From the NCBI GenBank assembly GCA_028751875.1, contig CM054159.1, forward strand, positions 15,739,395 to 15,803,394: a DNA stretch of 64,000 nt, read 5' to 3'. This DNA is from Rapana venosa (Eukaryota; Mollusca; Gastropoda; Neogastropoda; Muricidae). The translations under genes were made by a program, and so were the position numbers. The notes below the pieces were generated by a model. It was not told where the DNA came from and did no database searches. It saw only the letters and a program-made list of their open reading frames with translations. This document shows positions 45,060 through 57,244 of the stretch, one piece after another (position 1 is the first letter of the stretch; the number at the start of each line of letters is the position of its first letter).

Positions 45060-46685
45060 ATCAACGCATCAAGAGCTAGCATCAACGCATCAAGAGCTAG
45101 CATCAACACATCAAGAGTTAGCATCAACGCATCAAGAAGTTACATCAACACATCAAGAGCCAGCATCAACGCATCAAGAGCTAGCATAAACGCCACAGCA
45201 GTACCAAGAGTTCGTCGTCAAAGCAGTATCAAGCGCAACATCGTCATCGGAGCAGTATCAAGTGCAACATCGTCGTCGGAGCAGTAGCAAGCGCAACATC
45301 GTCGTCGGAGCAGTAGCAAGAGCAACATCGTCGTCGGAGCAGTCGCAAGAGCAACATCGTCGTCGGAGCAGTAGCAAGAGCAACATCGTCGTCGGAGCAG
45401 TAGCAAGAGCAACGTCGCCGTCGGAGCAGTAGCAAGAGCAACGTCGTCGTCGGAGCAGTAGCAAGAGCAACATCGTCGTCGGAGCAGTAGCAAGAGCAAC
45501 GTCGTCGTTCGGAGCAGTAGCAAGAGCAACATCGTCGTCGGAGCAGTAGCAAGAGCAACATCGTCGTCGGAGCAGTAGCAAGAGCAACGTCGTCGTCGGA
45601 GCAGTAGCAAGAGCAACGTCGTCGTCGGAGCAGTAGCAAGAGCAACATCGTCGTCGGAGCAGTATCAAGAGCAACGTCGTCGCAACATCGTCGGAGCAGT
45701 AGCAAGAGCAACATCGTCGTCGGAGCAGTAGCAAGAGCAACGTCGTCGTCGGAGCAGTAGCAAGAGCAACGTCGTCGTCGGAGCAGTAGCAAGAGCAACG
45801 TCGTCGCAACATCGTCGGAGCAGTAGCAAGAGCAACATCGTCGTCGGAGCAGTAGCAAGAGCAACATCGTCGCAACATCGTCCGAGCAGTAGCAAGAGCA
45901 ACATCGTCGCAACATCGTCGGAGCAGTAGCAAGAGCAACATCGTCGCAAACATCGGCGGAGCAGTATCAAGAGCAACATCGTCTCGGAGCATAGCAAAGA
46001 ACATCGTCGTGGAGCAGTATCAAGGAAACCCCAACATCGTCCGAGCAGTAGCAAGAAACACGTCGGCAACATCGTCGGGGCAGTAGCAAGAGCAACATCG
46101 TCGCACATCGGGGGCAGTAGCAAGAGCAACATTCGTCGGAGCAGTACAAGACAACATGGGTCGCAAACATCGTCGAGCAGTAGCAAGCAACATCGTCGCA
46201 ACATCGTCGGAGCAGTATCAAGAGCAACATCGTCGTCGGAGCAGTATCAAGCAAACATCGTTGTCGCGTGAGCAGCATCAAGAACAGCATCGTAAAATGG
46301 GTTGCTAGCTGTATCAAGGAACATCGTCGGGGCGAAACAAGAACATCGTGGGTTGGAGCAGATCCAAGAACAACATTGTCGCAGCAGTCTCAAGAATGAC
46401 ATCAACGGAGCAACATCGTCGTCGGGGCAGCATCAAGAGCAACATCGTCGTCGGAGCAGTATTAAGAACATCGTCGGAGCAGTATCAAGAACATCGTCGG
46501 AGCAGTATCCTGAACATCGTCGGAGCAGTATCAAGAACAACATCGTCGGAGCAGTATCAAGAACAACATCGTCGGTCAAGAACATCGTCGGAGCAGTATC
46601 AAGAACATCGTCGGAGCAGTATCAAGAACAACATCGTCGCAGCAGCATCAAGAGCAACATCGTCGCTGGAGCAGTATCCACAACT
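45060..46685 (+). repeat. 21-bp and 29-bp minisatellites, second copy
   Basis: 21-bp units at 45,060-45,188, then the 29-bp array to about 46,215, then the degenerate edge. The left part of the 29-bp array is more regular than in the left contig (few indels from 45,290 to 45,660). The 37-bp variant appears only from 45,675. Minus-strand frames of 132-248 codons again overlap in all phases. Confidence 0.85.
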
Positions 46686-46689
46686 CAGA

Positions 46690-47096
46690 AATGTAAGTAC
46701 GCACATTTTTTTGTTCCTCTGTTAGAGCTTCAAGGTTCTCTCTCCAAGGTGAGATTTTTGTGTATGCCACCGCTCCCCCCCCCCTCCAACCTTTAAGGTA
46801 GCTGCATTTTGACTTCGGAGGAGATTGTCTAAACACACCAGTGTGTTTGCATTTTAATTTTAATATATTCTCTGCTCCTTTCCACACGCAAAAGCCTACT
46901 CTTCTTGTGTAAGATGTTTTAAGTGTGTTCGCACATCGGACCCCGGTTTATAGCTTCATCGGAAGGACTTTCAGGCGAGTGGAGTCTGCACTGATGTTAC
47001 CTCCAGGGAAAACATTCCCTTGAACGGGTGCTGTGGTGGTGACTCCAGACGTTTAAATCACAAGCCATAGTTTTAACCACTATGCTATCCCGCCCC
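46690..47096 (-). mobile_element. tRNA-derived SINE (family A), second copy of 16,640
   Basis: Head 47,030-47,096 reads GGGCGGGATAGCATAGTGGT on the minus strand. The body is clean: TTTAAGGTAGCTGCATTTTG, GAAGGACTTTCAGGCGAGTG, GATGTTACCTCCAGGGAAAA. Confidence 0.75.
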
Positions 47097-47284
47097 CTCA
47101 ACATGTTCTAAATTTTTAGCTTCCGTTTTTAATGTATTGGTGCTACTGTAAAGCTGTAGATGGATGCTGAACATTTTAGTGTTTTCACAAAGCCATAAGT
47201 AGACAGGATGAATCTAAAGCATTTGCAAGTCTGCATCTTAATTTTGTCACCCAAATATATGAAAAAAAAACAAACTTTTATTCT

Positions 47285-47500
47285 TTTTTTTCGAGGATAA
47301 TGGAATAACTCTGTGCTTTTTTTTTACATCCTGCTCCTGTGTGTATGCAGTTTGTCAATTTTGTCATCGTTCCACCAGTACACAATGAACTACTCTTCCG
47401 AAAAGTGAACGGGCTTTAACGTGTGAGCAAGATGTTTCTGCGTGCGTTCACACACAGGACACCTTTTAATAGTCTCATCGGAAGGAGAGAAGTTAATTCA
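47285..47500 (-). mobile_element. SINE family-A tail and body, second copy of 17,230
   Basis: TCGAGGATAATGGAATAACT, TTTTTTTACATCCTGCTCCT, GAACTACTCTTCCGAAAAGT, GATGTTTCTGCGTGCGTTCA. The copy is cleaner than 17,230-17,470. It stops near 47,490 without the head. Confidence 0.7.
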
Positions 47501-48054
47501 TCAAGTGCTGATGAGATTTAATCTTGAGACCCCTAAATTATGAACTCTTCATGACAAACACACATGCCACTCTAGTCATTTTGCTATCACATCCCCGGAA
47601 AAAAATCGTACTTTCAATAATTATTGGGCTTGATTGCAGACATTCCTGTTTTAGTATAAAACTCTGTAAAAATGTGTTGGGAGCATACAGGAATTGCACT
47701 GAAGTCAAGTGAAATAATCATTTCATTTCTATTCTTAGATATTGACATGGAAATTTAACCACTTAGAAAATAAAATATGACGTTCAAAAAAGTTAATAGC
47801 AGTGTGGTGTTGAAATATTAAATTATATTGTATACCCTTTTCAAGTCTTTTTATAAATACTTCTCTGCCTGAAATTCGGATGCTCTCCCAGGGAGAACGC
47901 GTCGCCACAAGAGCAGCGCCACCCACTAGTTTTCCTTTTCCTGTCTGCATATGTACTTTTCCCTATCAGCATGGTTTTTTTCCTACATTTTGCCAAGGAG
48001 AACTCTTTTTGTTGCCGTGGGTTCTTTTACATGCGCTAAATACGTGGTGCACAC

Positions 48055-48228
48055 AAGACCTTGGTCTATTATCTCATTCCAAAGAATAGTACCCAGACCA
48101 GGACCACTCACGGTCTACCCAATGCGGGTAAAGTTTCGGGCACAAACAGGGATCGAACCACCTCAGTCGGACTTCTGGCTTTCTAGGCAGGTGCATTACC
48201 TCTAGACCACCGATCCACAAATAGGAAA
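48055..48228 (-). mobile_element. SINE family B, second copy
   Basis: The minus strand gives GGATCGGTGGTCTAGAGGTA + ATGCACCTGCC (A box) and GTGGTTCGATCCC (B box). Both boxes are better than in the left copy. Confidence 0.75.
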
Positions 48229-48834
48229 TACAGCCTCCCCTGGATATCACTGAAAACTTTTTGGGTTTTTTTACCAAAGTGCTTTTTTTTTCTTCCTGCC
48301 TGCTTTTTCATTTCCGTCAAGTTCTAAATACGTCATAAATGACTAGTTTTTTTCCCCTTTTTTTTTTTGTTTTGATTCACAATGGTGGGTTTTTGTTATG
48401 TGACCATTTTTTCCCCTTTCAACTAACTTTGGGAATGTGTTAATTATTTTTTTTTTACAAATTTTTTTCATTTCGGGGAAACAAAAAAATAACATTCATG
48501 GCTTTTGTTACATGCAGGTCCCCATGGAAAGTTTTGGGGGGGGGGGGGGGGGGGAAAGGGGGGGGGGGGGGGGGGGGGGGGGTAGCTAAATACACACCAG
48601 CATGCACGCATTTTTCTTTTTCGTTTGAAATTTTATCTTTCCTTTTCCGTCACGCAAAGGCCTACTCTATGTCGGACGTAGGGGTTTCTTGGGGCGCACA
48701 GAAAAAGTGATTTTTTTTGGGGTGGGTTTGGGGGCTGGCTGAAATTGCTGATTTGTGGATGCTTTTTTTTTTCAGGGGGTGGGTGCTGGGTTGTTGGGCA
48801 GTGTGTGTGTTTTAAATATTAGTTTAAATGTTTA

Positions 48835-48930
48835 TTTTTATGTATGGCGAGTTAACCCCCCGGAAATTTCTCTGTCTTTTGGATAAAAAAGTTTTGAATT
48901 TGAATTTTAAATTTTCATTTTAATTTTCCG
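48835..48930 (+). mobile_element. LINE 3' end with (TTTGAA)n tail, corrupted copy
   Basis: ATGTATGGCGAGTTAACCCC, then TTTCTCTGTCTTTTGG and AAAAGTTTTGAATTTGAATT. Partner of 18,925-18,998; the stem is damaged. Confidence 0.5.
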
Positions 48931-51900
48931 AAAAGCGAAGGGGGATAAGGAGTTGCAAAATGTTTTTTGCGCGCGTTTGGACACAAGACCACGTTTTAGT
49001 CCAATCGAGGGACCTTTGGGGGAAAAGGGGGGGATACTTCTTTAACCTCAGACGTAACTATTGTTTGTCACATGGTGCAAATGCATTTCTGAAAGGGGGG
49101 GGGGGGGGGGGGAGGATTCCCTTGAAAGAAAGCCTTAGAGGGTTTTGATCCGGGCCCCTAAGATCCGACGCAGCTCAAACCTTGAGGAACCCGCCCCCCC
49201 TAAATTAGTTTTAGAACCTTTTTTTTGTTTAAAAAAAATTTTATTTCGAAAATAATGGGGTAAACACCATGTCTTTTTTGTTTTTACTAGCCTTTTGTGT
49301 ATGCAGTTTTGTAAATGTCATCTGTTACCCCGGCACACACAGGGTACTCCTTGAAGGCGGACAGATTTTTAACTAACGCAAAAAGTTCTGGTGTGTTCGA
49401 ACGCGGGACCCGGTTTAAGTCCCATCCCAAGGCTTTTGATCCATTAGATTGGCCCTTAGATCACGGTTTTAACCACTACCTCTTCCCCTACCCCCCCCTC
49501 CCCCTTTTCCCCCAATGCCCGTTTGAAACATTTTCTTAAAAAAATTTTTCTTTTTCCCCTTCTCCACAATAAAAAACCCAAAAAAATAAACAAAAAACCC
49601 AAAAAACAAAACCCAAGGAAAATCCCGGGTGGGGAATTTTGGGTTCCCCGATAAATACAAAACGGAACCAAAATTTTTAAATTTATTTATTTATTTTTTT
49701 AAATTTCGGGGAAAATGGAACAAGAAATTTTCGGGGTTTTTTTTTAACATCCTCCCCCCGGTGTATTTGGGGTTTTTTTGTAATTTTGCATCTTTTTCCC
49801 CCCGGCCCACAAAATTGACCACTTTTAAACAAAAAAGGGGAAAACATCTTTAAAGACGCGAAAGGAGGTTCGCAAATTTAAAGTGATGGGAAATAACCAA
49901 AAAGTCTTTGCTGAAAGAACCCTTTTTTTTGTTCCAACATTGGGGTCATGCTTTTTTTGGGTTTTTAAGATGTTTTCTTTAGGGTTCCCTCCACTAAAAT
50001 CTCCGCGATTTCCCAAATTTGGCGTTTATTTTGCGTAGGGACCATTCCCCCCCTTTTAAAGGGTTTGCCACATTCCGACTTGGGAAAAGGGGGTTTGTCT
50101 AAAAAAAACGTCATTTCGCGCAAATTTGGGTATTTTAACTTTGTCATCCTTTTTCCTTACTGGCACGGAGGGCCTTTTTAAAAGAAACGGGGAACGGGGT
50201 TTAATTTTTTTCCGGGAAAAGATGTTTTTGCGGGGTCGAAAAGGGAAAATTTCGGTTTATAGTGTCTTTCCGAAAAAAAAAAGGGGGGGATGGGGGGATT
50301 TGGGTTTTATAGTCTCACCCCTAAGGACTTTTGGGGGGAGGGGAGTTTTTTAAATAGTCTCTTTTAAAGGGACTTTGGGTGGGGGGGTTTTTCCCAAAGG
50401 GGCAAAAATCCCCAAAAAAGGCTTTTTCTGTAGGGGCCTCAAAACCCGGGCCATCAAATCACGACCCTAAAACGCTCTAACCACAAGCTACCCCGGCCCC
50501 TGATTTGTTTTAAAAGTATTTACTTTAAATCCTGAAAGACTCTGAATTATCTTCTTCTTTAATTTGTACAAAATTAGTTGTGAGCCCCCGAAAAAAAAAT
50601 GTACCCGGAAAATGACTAGGGGAACTTTATTTACGTTTTGCTTTTTCTGAGATAAAATTTCACCGTTTTTTTTAATTTATGTATTCTTTTATTCGGGATT
50701 TAAAATAAGCTTTTCACGTGTTTTTTTAATCTAGTTCCCATTGTGAAAGTAGTTTTGTAATTTTGTCATCTTTCCCCCACAGGCAAAACAAAAAATGGCC
50801 CCCTTTTGAAAAGCGGAACGGGGATTTAATGTGGAGCGAAATATTTTCTGCAGAAACCAAAAAAATGGGGGCCTCGTTTTTATAAAGTCTCGGGGGGAAG
50901 GATTTGGGGAGGGGAGGTGGATGTTAAAGGGGAAAAATGGGTTGGGGGTTGGTGTTTGTGTTGTGGGGATGTTTTTTTCCTTTGTTTGGTTTTCCCCCCG
51001 TTGGGTTTTTAGAATGTGGTGTTGTGGGGTTTGGGGGGTATGGGGTGGGGGTGGGGGTTGTTTTTTGTTGTGTTTTTTAGTGTGTTGCTATGTTTATAGA
51101 AGAGGGGGAAATTACTAATTTGGGTTTTAAATGTTAGGGGGGGGCGTAAAAGGGGGGAGGGGGAAAGTGCCATTTACTAGCTAAGGTAACGGTCAAGGGA
51201 AAAAGGACAAAAATTTTATATAAAAAATTTATTTTTTTAAAAAAATAATAATTATTTTATTTTAAAATTTTTTATATACGGGGAAAGAAACAGACCAGCA
51301 AATAACCAAAACGATGGGAAAACCCAAAACACCCAAAATTTTTAAAACCCCCTTTCCACACAAACTCGCAACACAACCCCGCAAAGAGAAAAGGAGCGCT
51401 GGCCCGGCCCAAGCCCCGCAAACAACCCACACATCCCAAAACCGCAGGGACAAACTTAATTTTTAAATTTTTAAAAAGGCAAAATAATTTTAAAAAGGGA
51501 AAAAAATGTTTTACAGAAAATAGGAACAGAAACCATATTTTGAGATGAAAAGAATTCGAACAGAATTTTAAAAGGGGGATGTATATTTTTCTAAACCCCC
51601 CCCCTTTCAGGTCCCAATGGATTTCTTTTAAAAATTTATCAAATACTTCCGGAAAATTTAAATTCTTCGGAGAAAACTTCCTTTTGCTTAAGCCTTGTAC
51701 TACCTTTTCCGTTTTAAAACCCAATGTTTTCCCTTCTTACCCCCCAATTTTTCATCTTTTCTCCCTCCTTAAATTTTTTTCTTTCCTTTAACCCAAAAGA
51801 AATTTTGGAACTTTTTTCGGGGGGAACCTTTGTTTTCCTTTGCCCCTGGCTCTCGCCCCCCTCCCCCAAAAACCTCCCCCAAAGGAAAGACCGGGAAGGA

Positions 51901-52239
51901 GAGGGGCCGAAAAAACCCAGAAAGACCCAAAACCCCGCCCCCCATCAAAGGGACTCCAAATTTTTTTTTAAAAATTAATGGAAAAAAATAAAAAACAAGG
52001 GAAAAACCACAACCACAAAACAAAAAAAAACAAAAAACCCAAACCCCCAAAAAAAAAAAAAACCCCCAAAAACCAAAACCGACCCCACACAAAATGGAAA
52101 TTATATACTTTGATTTTAAAAATTTTTGGGGCCTTAACCTTCAATGGGCAGACATCCAATTTCTGCGGGGACGGAACTTTATTTTTTAAAAGTTTTAAAA
52201 AGAAGGCAAAAGGGATGGGGAAAATTTTTTTATGACATG

Positions 52240-54075
52240 GAATGGTTTGCAGAAACTTTGGTTCAGAAAAAAAGGGAAATTTCTTCGAAAATTTAGAAAG
52301 GGATGAAAAATTTTTTTCGCCCCACCCTCCGTCCCCCGGACTACCCTCGCGCGGTTACCTCCCCATTTTGGGTTCTCCCCAACCTGCAACCCTTTCCCTC
52401 GCCCACCCTTTTTTCCCCCCCCCCCTAATAGGACGGGAGAAGCTCATGACTCTTTCCCACAATTAACGCCAGGCCTTGGGGGACCTTTGGGTTTTAGAGC
52501 CCCATGTTAGTTATATGCCTTTGGCGGGAGGAAACCAAAAAGAAGGGGAAAGGCATAAATCTGTTTTTGGGGAGTTTTAAAAAACCCCCACGTTTTAAAA
52601 GAATCCTTCATAAACTTTTCCCCATATTTTATTGCAATTAAATAAAAACAAAAAACAAAAACCAAAACAGGAAAACTCCAAATACACCAAAAAACACAAA
52701 AAAATAATTAACGGAGAGCACCCCGAGAAACCAGTGGTAACCACACCCCTCCGTCTAACCCCCACCCCACCTTTTTAAAACCCTTTTAAAATAAACCCCT
52801 CCCCCCACTCCCCCTTTTAAACCCCCACCCCCTCCACAAAACCCCCCCTCCCCCCCAACCCCCCCCTCAAAAAAAATTAAATCGTGTGGATATTGCGGGG
52901 AGGTAGGTGGGGAGGGAAAAAGGGAAGAAGTTCATAGGAGGGGGGGGAGAGCATGAGGTAGAAAAAAGGAGGGTGGGTGGTTAGTGGGGGGGGTTTTTTA
53001 AAAAATGGTGGATTAAAGTTTTCCCCGATTTCTGGCGCAGCGAATTTTTAAAATTTGCCCAAAAGCACCCTTAAATTTGTTTTTTTGGCCCCTTGGAAAT
53101 AACACTAAGGTTTTTATTTAAAAATCAGTTATGGTGTATTGCCATTTTTTAAATTCCTTTCTTGGCACGGGTAAGGGGGGGGTTTTAAGGTGGAAGATGT
53201 TCTGCGTCCTTTCCACCCCGGGCAAATTCCTCGGAGAATTTTTTAGAGGAAAGATGGCACTGAAAATCCAGAAAATGGTGAACAGCTTACCCAGAGGCGG
53301 GTTTTGACGATAGCCCTCTTTTCCAGCATATCCCTTTTGCGAAGAAAAATTGGCAAGAGCAGTGGGAAGAGAGAGAAGTGAAAGAAATTAAAAACGGGGG
53401 GGGGGGGGGAAACCCCGGGGAAGAGGAATAGAAAAAAAAACCCAAAAAAATTAACCAAAAAAAAAAAAAAAACTAAAACCCATACCACTTAAACAAACCA
53501 ACCCCCAAATTCCCCCAAAACACACAAACAAAAACTTCCCAAAAACCACCCAAACCCCCCATAACCAAAAAAAACAACTTATATTTATTAAAAAATCCAG
53601 TCTCCGTGGTGGCATGCGTTTTTTGTGAAGAGTAGTACCTTCACTGGCATACGCAGTACACATGGGAAGGGAGGTTTTGACGTGTGCGGAAGATGTTCTG
53701 GTCGGTCACACTGGAAGTCTCGAATGACCGGGGGTAGGGTGACGAGAATTTGAGACAAAGTCAGTGCACAGCTTACCTGTTCACAGGAGGTGATTTTGAT
53801 TCATAGCTCCATGCTTTGCGAGCATGTACCGTTGTGTCTACAGCTACACACCCGTTTGTCTAAGAGCTAGTTGTGTCCGCATGTCCCTCAGACTGACCAG
53901 CTGACAGACAACCCTTGCATGCTTGTTGAATAACACTTGCACTTGGCTAACCTCAACCCTAACCCTGGCCCCCACATGTGGACACAAATGGCAGGAAGAT
54001 AAAATGGTTGTAAGCTGACACAATGGCTCAAATTTTTCTTTCTTTGCGCGGTTGGTGGGAGGAGGGGGTGGGTTT
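52240..54075. other. Sequence with no left-contig match, contains SINE pieces
   Basis: This replaces the 2.8-kb repeat of the left contig (22,050-25,140). 52,740-52,870 is C-rich, 52,890-53,000 G-rich. 53,150-53,270 and 53,600-53,700 carry family-A body words (GGAAGATGTTCTGCGTCCTT; GACGTGTGCGGAAGATGTTC). 53,705-54,060 is clean and unassigned. No gene is seen. Confidence 0.5.
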
Positions 54076-54268
54076 TTAGAGTAAGATGTTCTGCGTGCCT
54101 TTCGCACACGGGACTTCAGTTTATAGTCACATCCGGAGAACTTTTTAGAGGAAAGGAGTTGGCACTGATGTAAACTCCAGAGGGAAAATTTGTGCTTGAA
54201 CGAGACTCGAACCAGAGTCAGCAGATCACGAGCGAGATACGCAACTCTCTAACCAACCAGGCTATCCC
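54076..54268 (-). mobile_element. tRNA-derived SINE (family A), minus orientation
   Basis: Head at 54,200-54,268: the minus strand reads GGGATAGCCTGGTTGGTTAG + AGAGTTGCG (A box with a 2-bp insertion) and CTGACTCTGGTTCGAGTC (B box). Body: AAGATGTTCTGCGTGCCTTT, CACATCCGGAGAACTTTTTA, TGATGTAAACTCCAGAGGGA. A (GA)n array starts directly after the head. Confidence 0.75.
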
Positions 54269-54272
54269 TCCC

Positions 54273-54274
<2 letters not shown>

Positions 54275-54311
<37 letters not shown>

Positions 54312-54650
54312 GGGAGAGAGAGAGGGAGAGAGAGAGAGAGAGGAGAGAGGGAGAGAGGAGAGAAGAGGAGAAGAGAAGAGAGAAAGGAAGAGGAAGAGGA
54401 AAGAGAGAGGAGAGGGGAGAGAGAGAGAGAGAGAGCAGGGGGAGAGAGGAGAGAGAAAAGAGAATGGAGAGAGAGAGGAGAGAGAGGAGGAGAGTGAGAG
54501 AGCTGGGCGAGACGAGAGGGGAGAGGGGAGGGAGAGGTTAGAGAGAGGAGAGATGCAGAGAGAGAGTGAGAGAGAGAGGGGGAGTAGAGCATGAGCGAGA
54601 GTGAAGGAGGAGATAGGAGAATGCAGAGAGAGAATGCGTAAAGAGTGAGT
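54275..54650. repeat. (GA)n array
   Basis: GA with scattered GGA and AAG changes to about 54,640, then GT words. Long frames are Arg/Glu (plus) and Ser/Leu (minus) repeats only. Confidence 0.9.
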
Positions 54651-57244
54651 GTTTGTGTGAGTGGTTTTGTGGTGTGTGTGTGTGTGTTGTTGTGTGCTCG
54701 TTGTTTGTGTGTGTGTGATCTGCATGCACATTACAGATGGTTACCACAGGATTGTCATCACCAGCGTTATCTTCCCCGGTTTGTAAAGAAATGTTTTCAG
54801 CTGTTTTGATGTCGTTTAAAAATTGAATAGTAAGAAAAAAATCGCCGAAATTTGGAAGGATAGATGGTAAAGCATGAAGCGTGCACAAAAACCGCTGTAT
54901 TTTTTAAACCGGCCTCTTTTTAAACCCATGTTTAGGTTAAGCCCCAAAAAAGGGGTTGAGCGTGGGGAAAGGGCGACCGTTCGTGCGTCTCGGCTTCGTA
55001 CAGTCCCCCAGTTCACCCAGTTGTAAATGGGTGCCTGCCGTCCTTAGGGGCAGGGAAGGAAAAAGCGCGAGGGGGGAGGAGAGGGGGCGCCCCTTTTAAA
55101 GATGCGGGCCCCTTAGAAAGTTTGGATTTTCCCGAAAACCTCGCCCCCAAAAATGCCCTGCTTTAGGCTATGGGAGAAATTTTTACCTATTTTTTGTAAT
55201 TAGTAAAAGCAGTTTTCCTCTTTGCTTTAAAAAATTTAAAAAACCCAGAAAACACGTGTATTTCATTTTATAAGGGGCCAAAAAGTTTGGGCGGAAATTT
55301 TTGAAAGTGGGTGCCCTTTGTTACCTTATTTCGTTCTTGTTTTTAGTTTTGGCCGTAGGTCGGGGAAAAGGCCCTTTTACCCAGGTCTTTAACACTCCCA
55401 GCCCATTAATAGATTTCCCCTCTGCATTTCTCCTAGCTATTTTTGATTTCCATACAACGAAAAAAAGGGGGAAAAAAGATGAAAAATTGGAAAAGAAAAA
55501 ATTTTGGGAGTAAATGTGGGAGGCCCAAAAAACACCCCAAGGGGAAACCCAAAAAAAATTGGTTGTTTTTGGAAAAGACTAAAGTAAAGATTTTTATATG
55601 GATTTCTGTTTTCCCGCATTTCCCCCAATTTTTGAAATAAAACGGGTTTGTCCATTTGTGCTAAATTTTCTGCAAGTATGGAACTTCCATTTAACATGCC
55701 CTGCAAAAAAAAAAAAAATTCCATGTGGGCAAATGTTGGGGAAATAATATATTCTAGGATCACTGGGGAAATAAAGTGGGGTTACAGGTTGTGGGTTTTT
55801 TTTCACCTGTCTTATTGTTTTTCACTTTTGTCCCCAAATAAAAACCGGGGTTTGTGTAAAACTAAAAAAGGTTGTTTAGTCTGGGGGAGGGGGGGGGGGG
55901 GGGTTTAATGGGTTGGTCGAAAAACTTTTACAAGCGGGTTTTGAAACGAAACACTTGGTTTGTATTTTTTTGTTTTTTTTGGGAGCTTTAAAATCATTTG
56001 TTAAAAAACTGAAAAAAAAACCCCCTTTTTCAGCAAGCAATGTGGTGGCAGCTAGCTAGTCTTGTATTTAAAGGATTTGGGCCTTTTTAAAATCTGAAAT
56101 TGTCATCCCCAATTTGTTTAGTGTTGAAACTTGTATAGTTTTCAATGACTTAATCCCTCAAGTTTTTTTTTTTGGGCTTTTTTTTTGTTTTTTTTTTGGG
56201 AAAACTTCTTTTAAATTTTTTTGGGGGGGGGGGGGGGTTGGGGGGGCAAAAGTGAAGCTTTTTACTGCTGCCCCGCCTTCTTTTCCCTTTTTAATTACAA
56301 ACGATAAAAAAGTTTGGGCATTGTCATTTTCATTTTATTTCCCATTGAAGCAATAGTTTTTTTGTTTTTTCCAAAAAACCCTGGTGGAAATGTATGAAGC
56401 TGAGAAACACGTTTACAAACCGATTTGATGCCCTTTCCCTTTATATGATAGGGATTTACACAAAAGAAGTTAGTTAAAATTTCAGCTTTGGCTTCCTTTT
56501 TTTTCCCCTGTTTTTTCGTGACAGCCCTGAAACAAAATTGATGAAAAAACCGGGAACCCTTGTTTCGAAGGGGGTTTTTTTTTTTTAAGTGGTGACACAC
56601 CCCAAACGGGACACCTGGCTCCCCAAAAACTGCCCTTCTTTCCGGGGAAAAAAAAGTTTGCCTTTTTTTTTTAAAAAAAACATACAAGCTGATGTTTTGC
56701 ACCTCCCCATTCAAGGGTCTGTGCTTTCTGTCTGAAAAAGATTACACGGCTGGAATAAATACTTTTTGTCACTTGAAACCATATTTAAAATGAACAAAAC
56801 CCCATTCGGGTAATTTTTTTCAAAAGGTATGGGAAAACAAAAGAAAAAACGAAAAGTCAGGGGGTCTGTATTGTGTCAGTGCTGGTAGGTTTTTGGGGAA
56901 AAGCCTACCCCCCCCCTTTCCCCCAAAAAAGAGGGCTGGATTTTGGGTTGGGTACCCGGGCCGCAGCTGATAAAAAGGAAACGGCAGAATACTTGTAAAA
57001 CTCGGGGCCTTTAAAACCCTTATGAAATGTCATACAAATAGTTCCACAAATCTGAAATGTGTACAAATTTTAAATGTTCTAAAAACCCTAAATTTTAAAG
57101 GTGCTCCCAAATCTGAAATTTCAAAAAAAATCTGCCACAAAAAAATAAAAAATAAAACAAAAAACTTGACCAAAGTTTTTGTTCCGAGTTTTTTTTGGGA
57201 ATGGCTGTTTAGTGTAGGTTTTTGGGCCGAAAGAATGGGCTACA

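Larger units (their letters stand above)
42983..48290 (+). repeat. Second copy of 12,823-18,300, good sequence quality
   Basis: Co-linear with the left contig: the 5S SINE, the ~70-bp minisatellite, the 21-bp and 29-bp arrays, and both SINE families all recur in order. Differences are mostly small indels and repeat copy number (three rather than four ~70-bp units; fewer 29-bp units). Similarity is high outside the arrays. This suits two haplotypes of one locus, or a recent segmental duplication. Confidence 0.85.

Noticed and set aside
51262..52160. Minus-strand frames up to 150 codons in the smeared region
   Set aside because: They arise from homopolymer smearing; the clean left-contig counterpart has no such frames.
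53945..53970. Telomere-like repeat (CCTAACCCTAACCC-like words near 53,950)
   Set aside because: Only about two imperfect units in otherwise mixed sequence.
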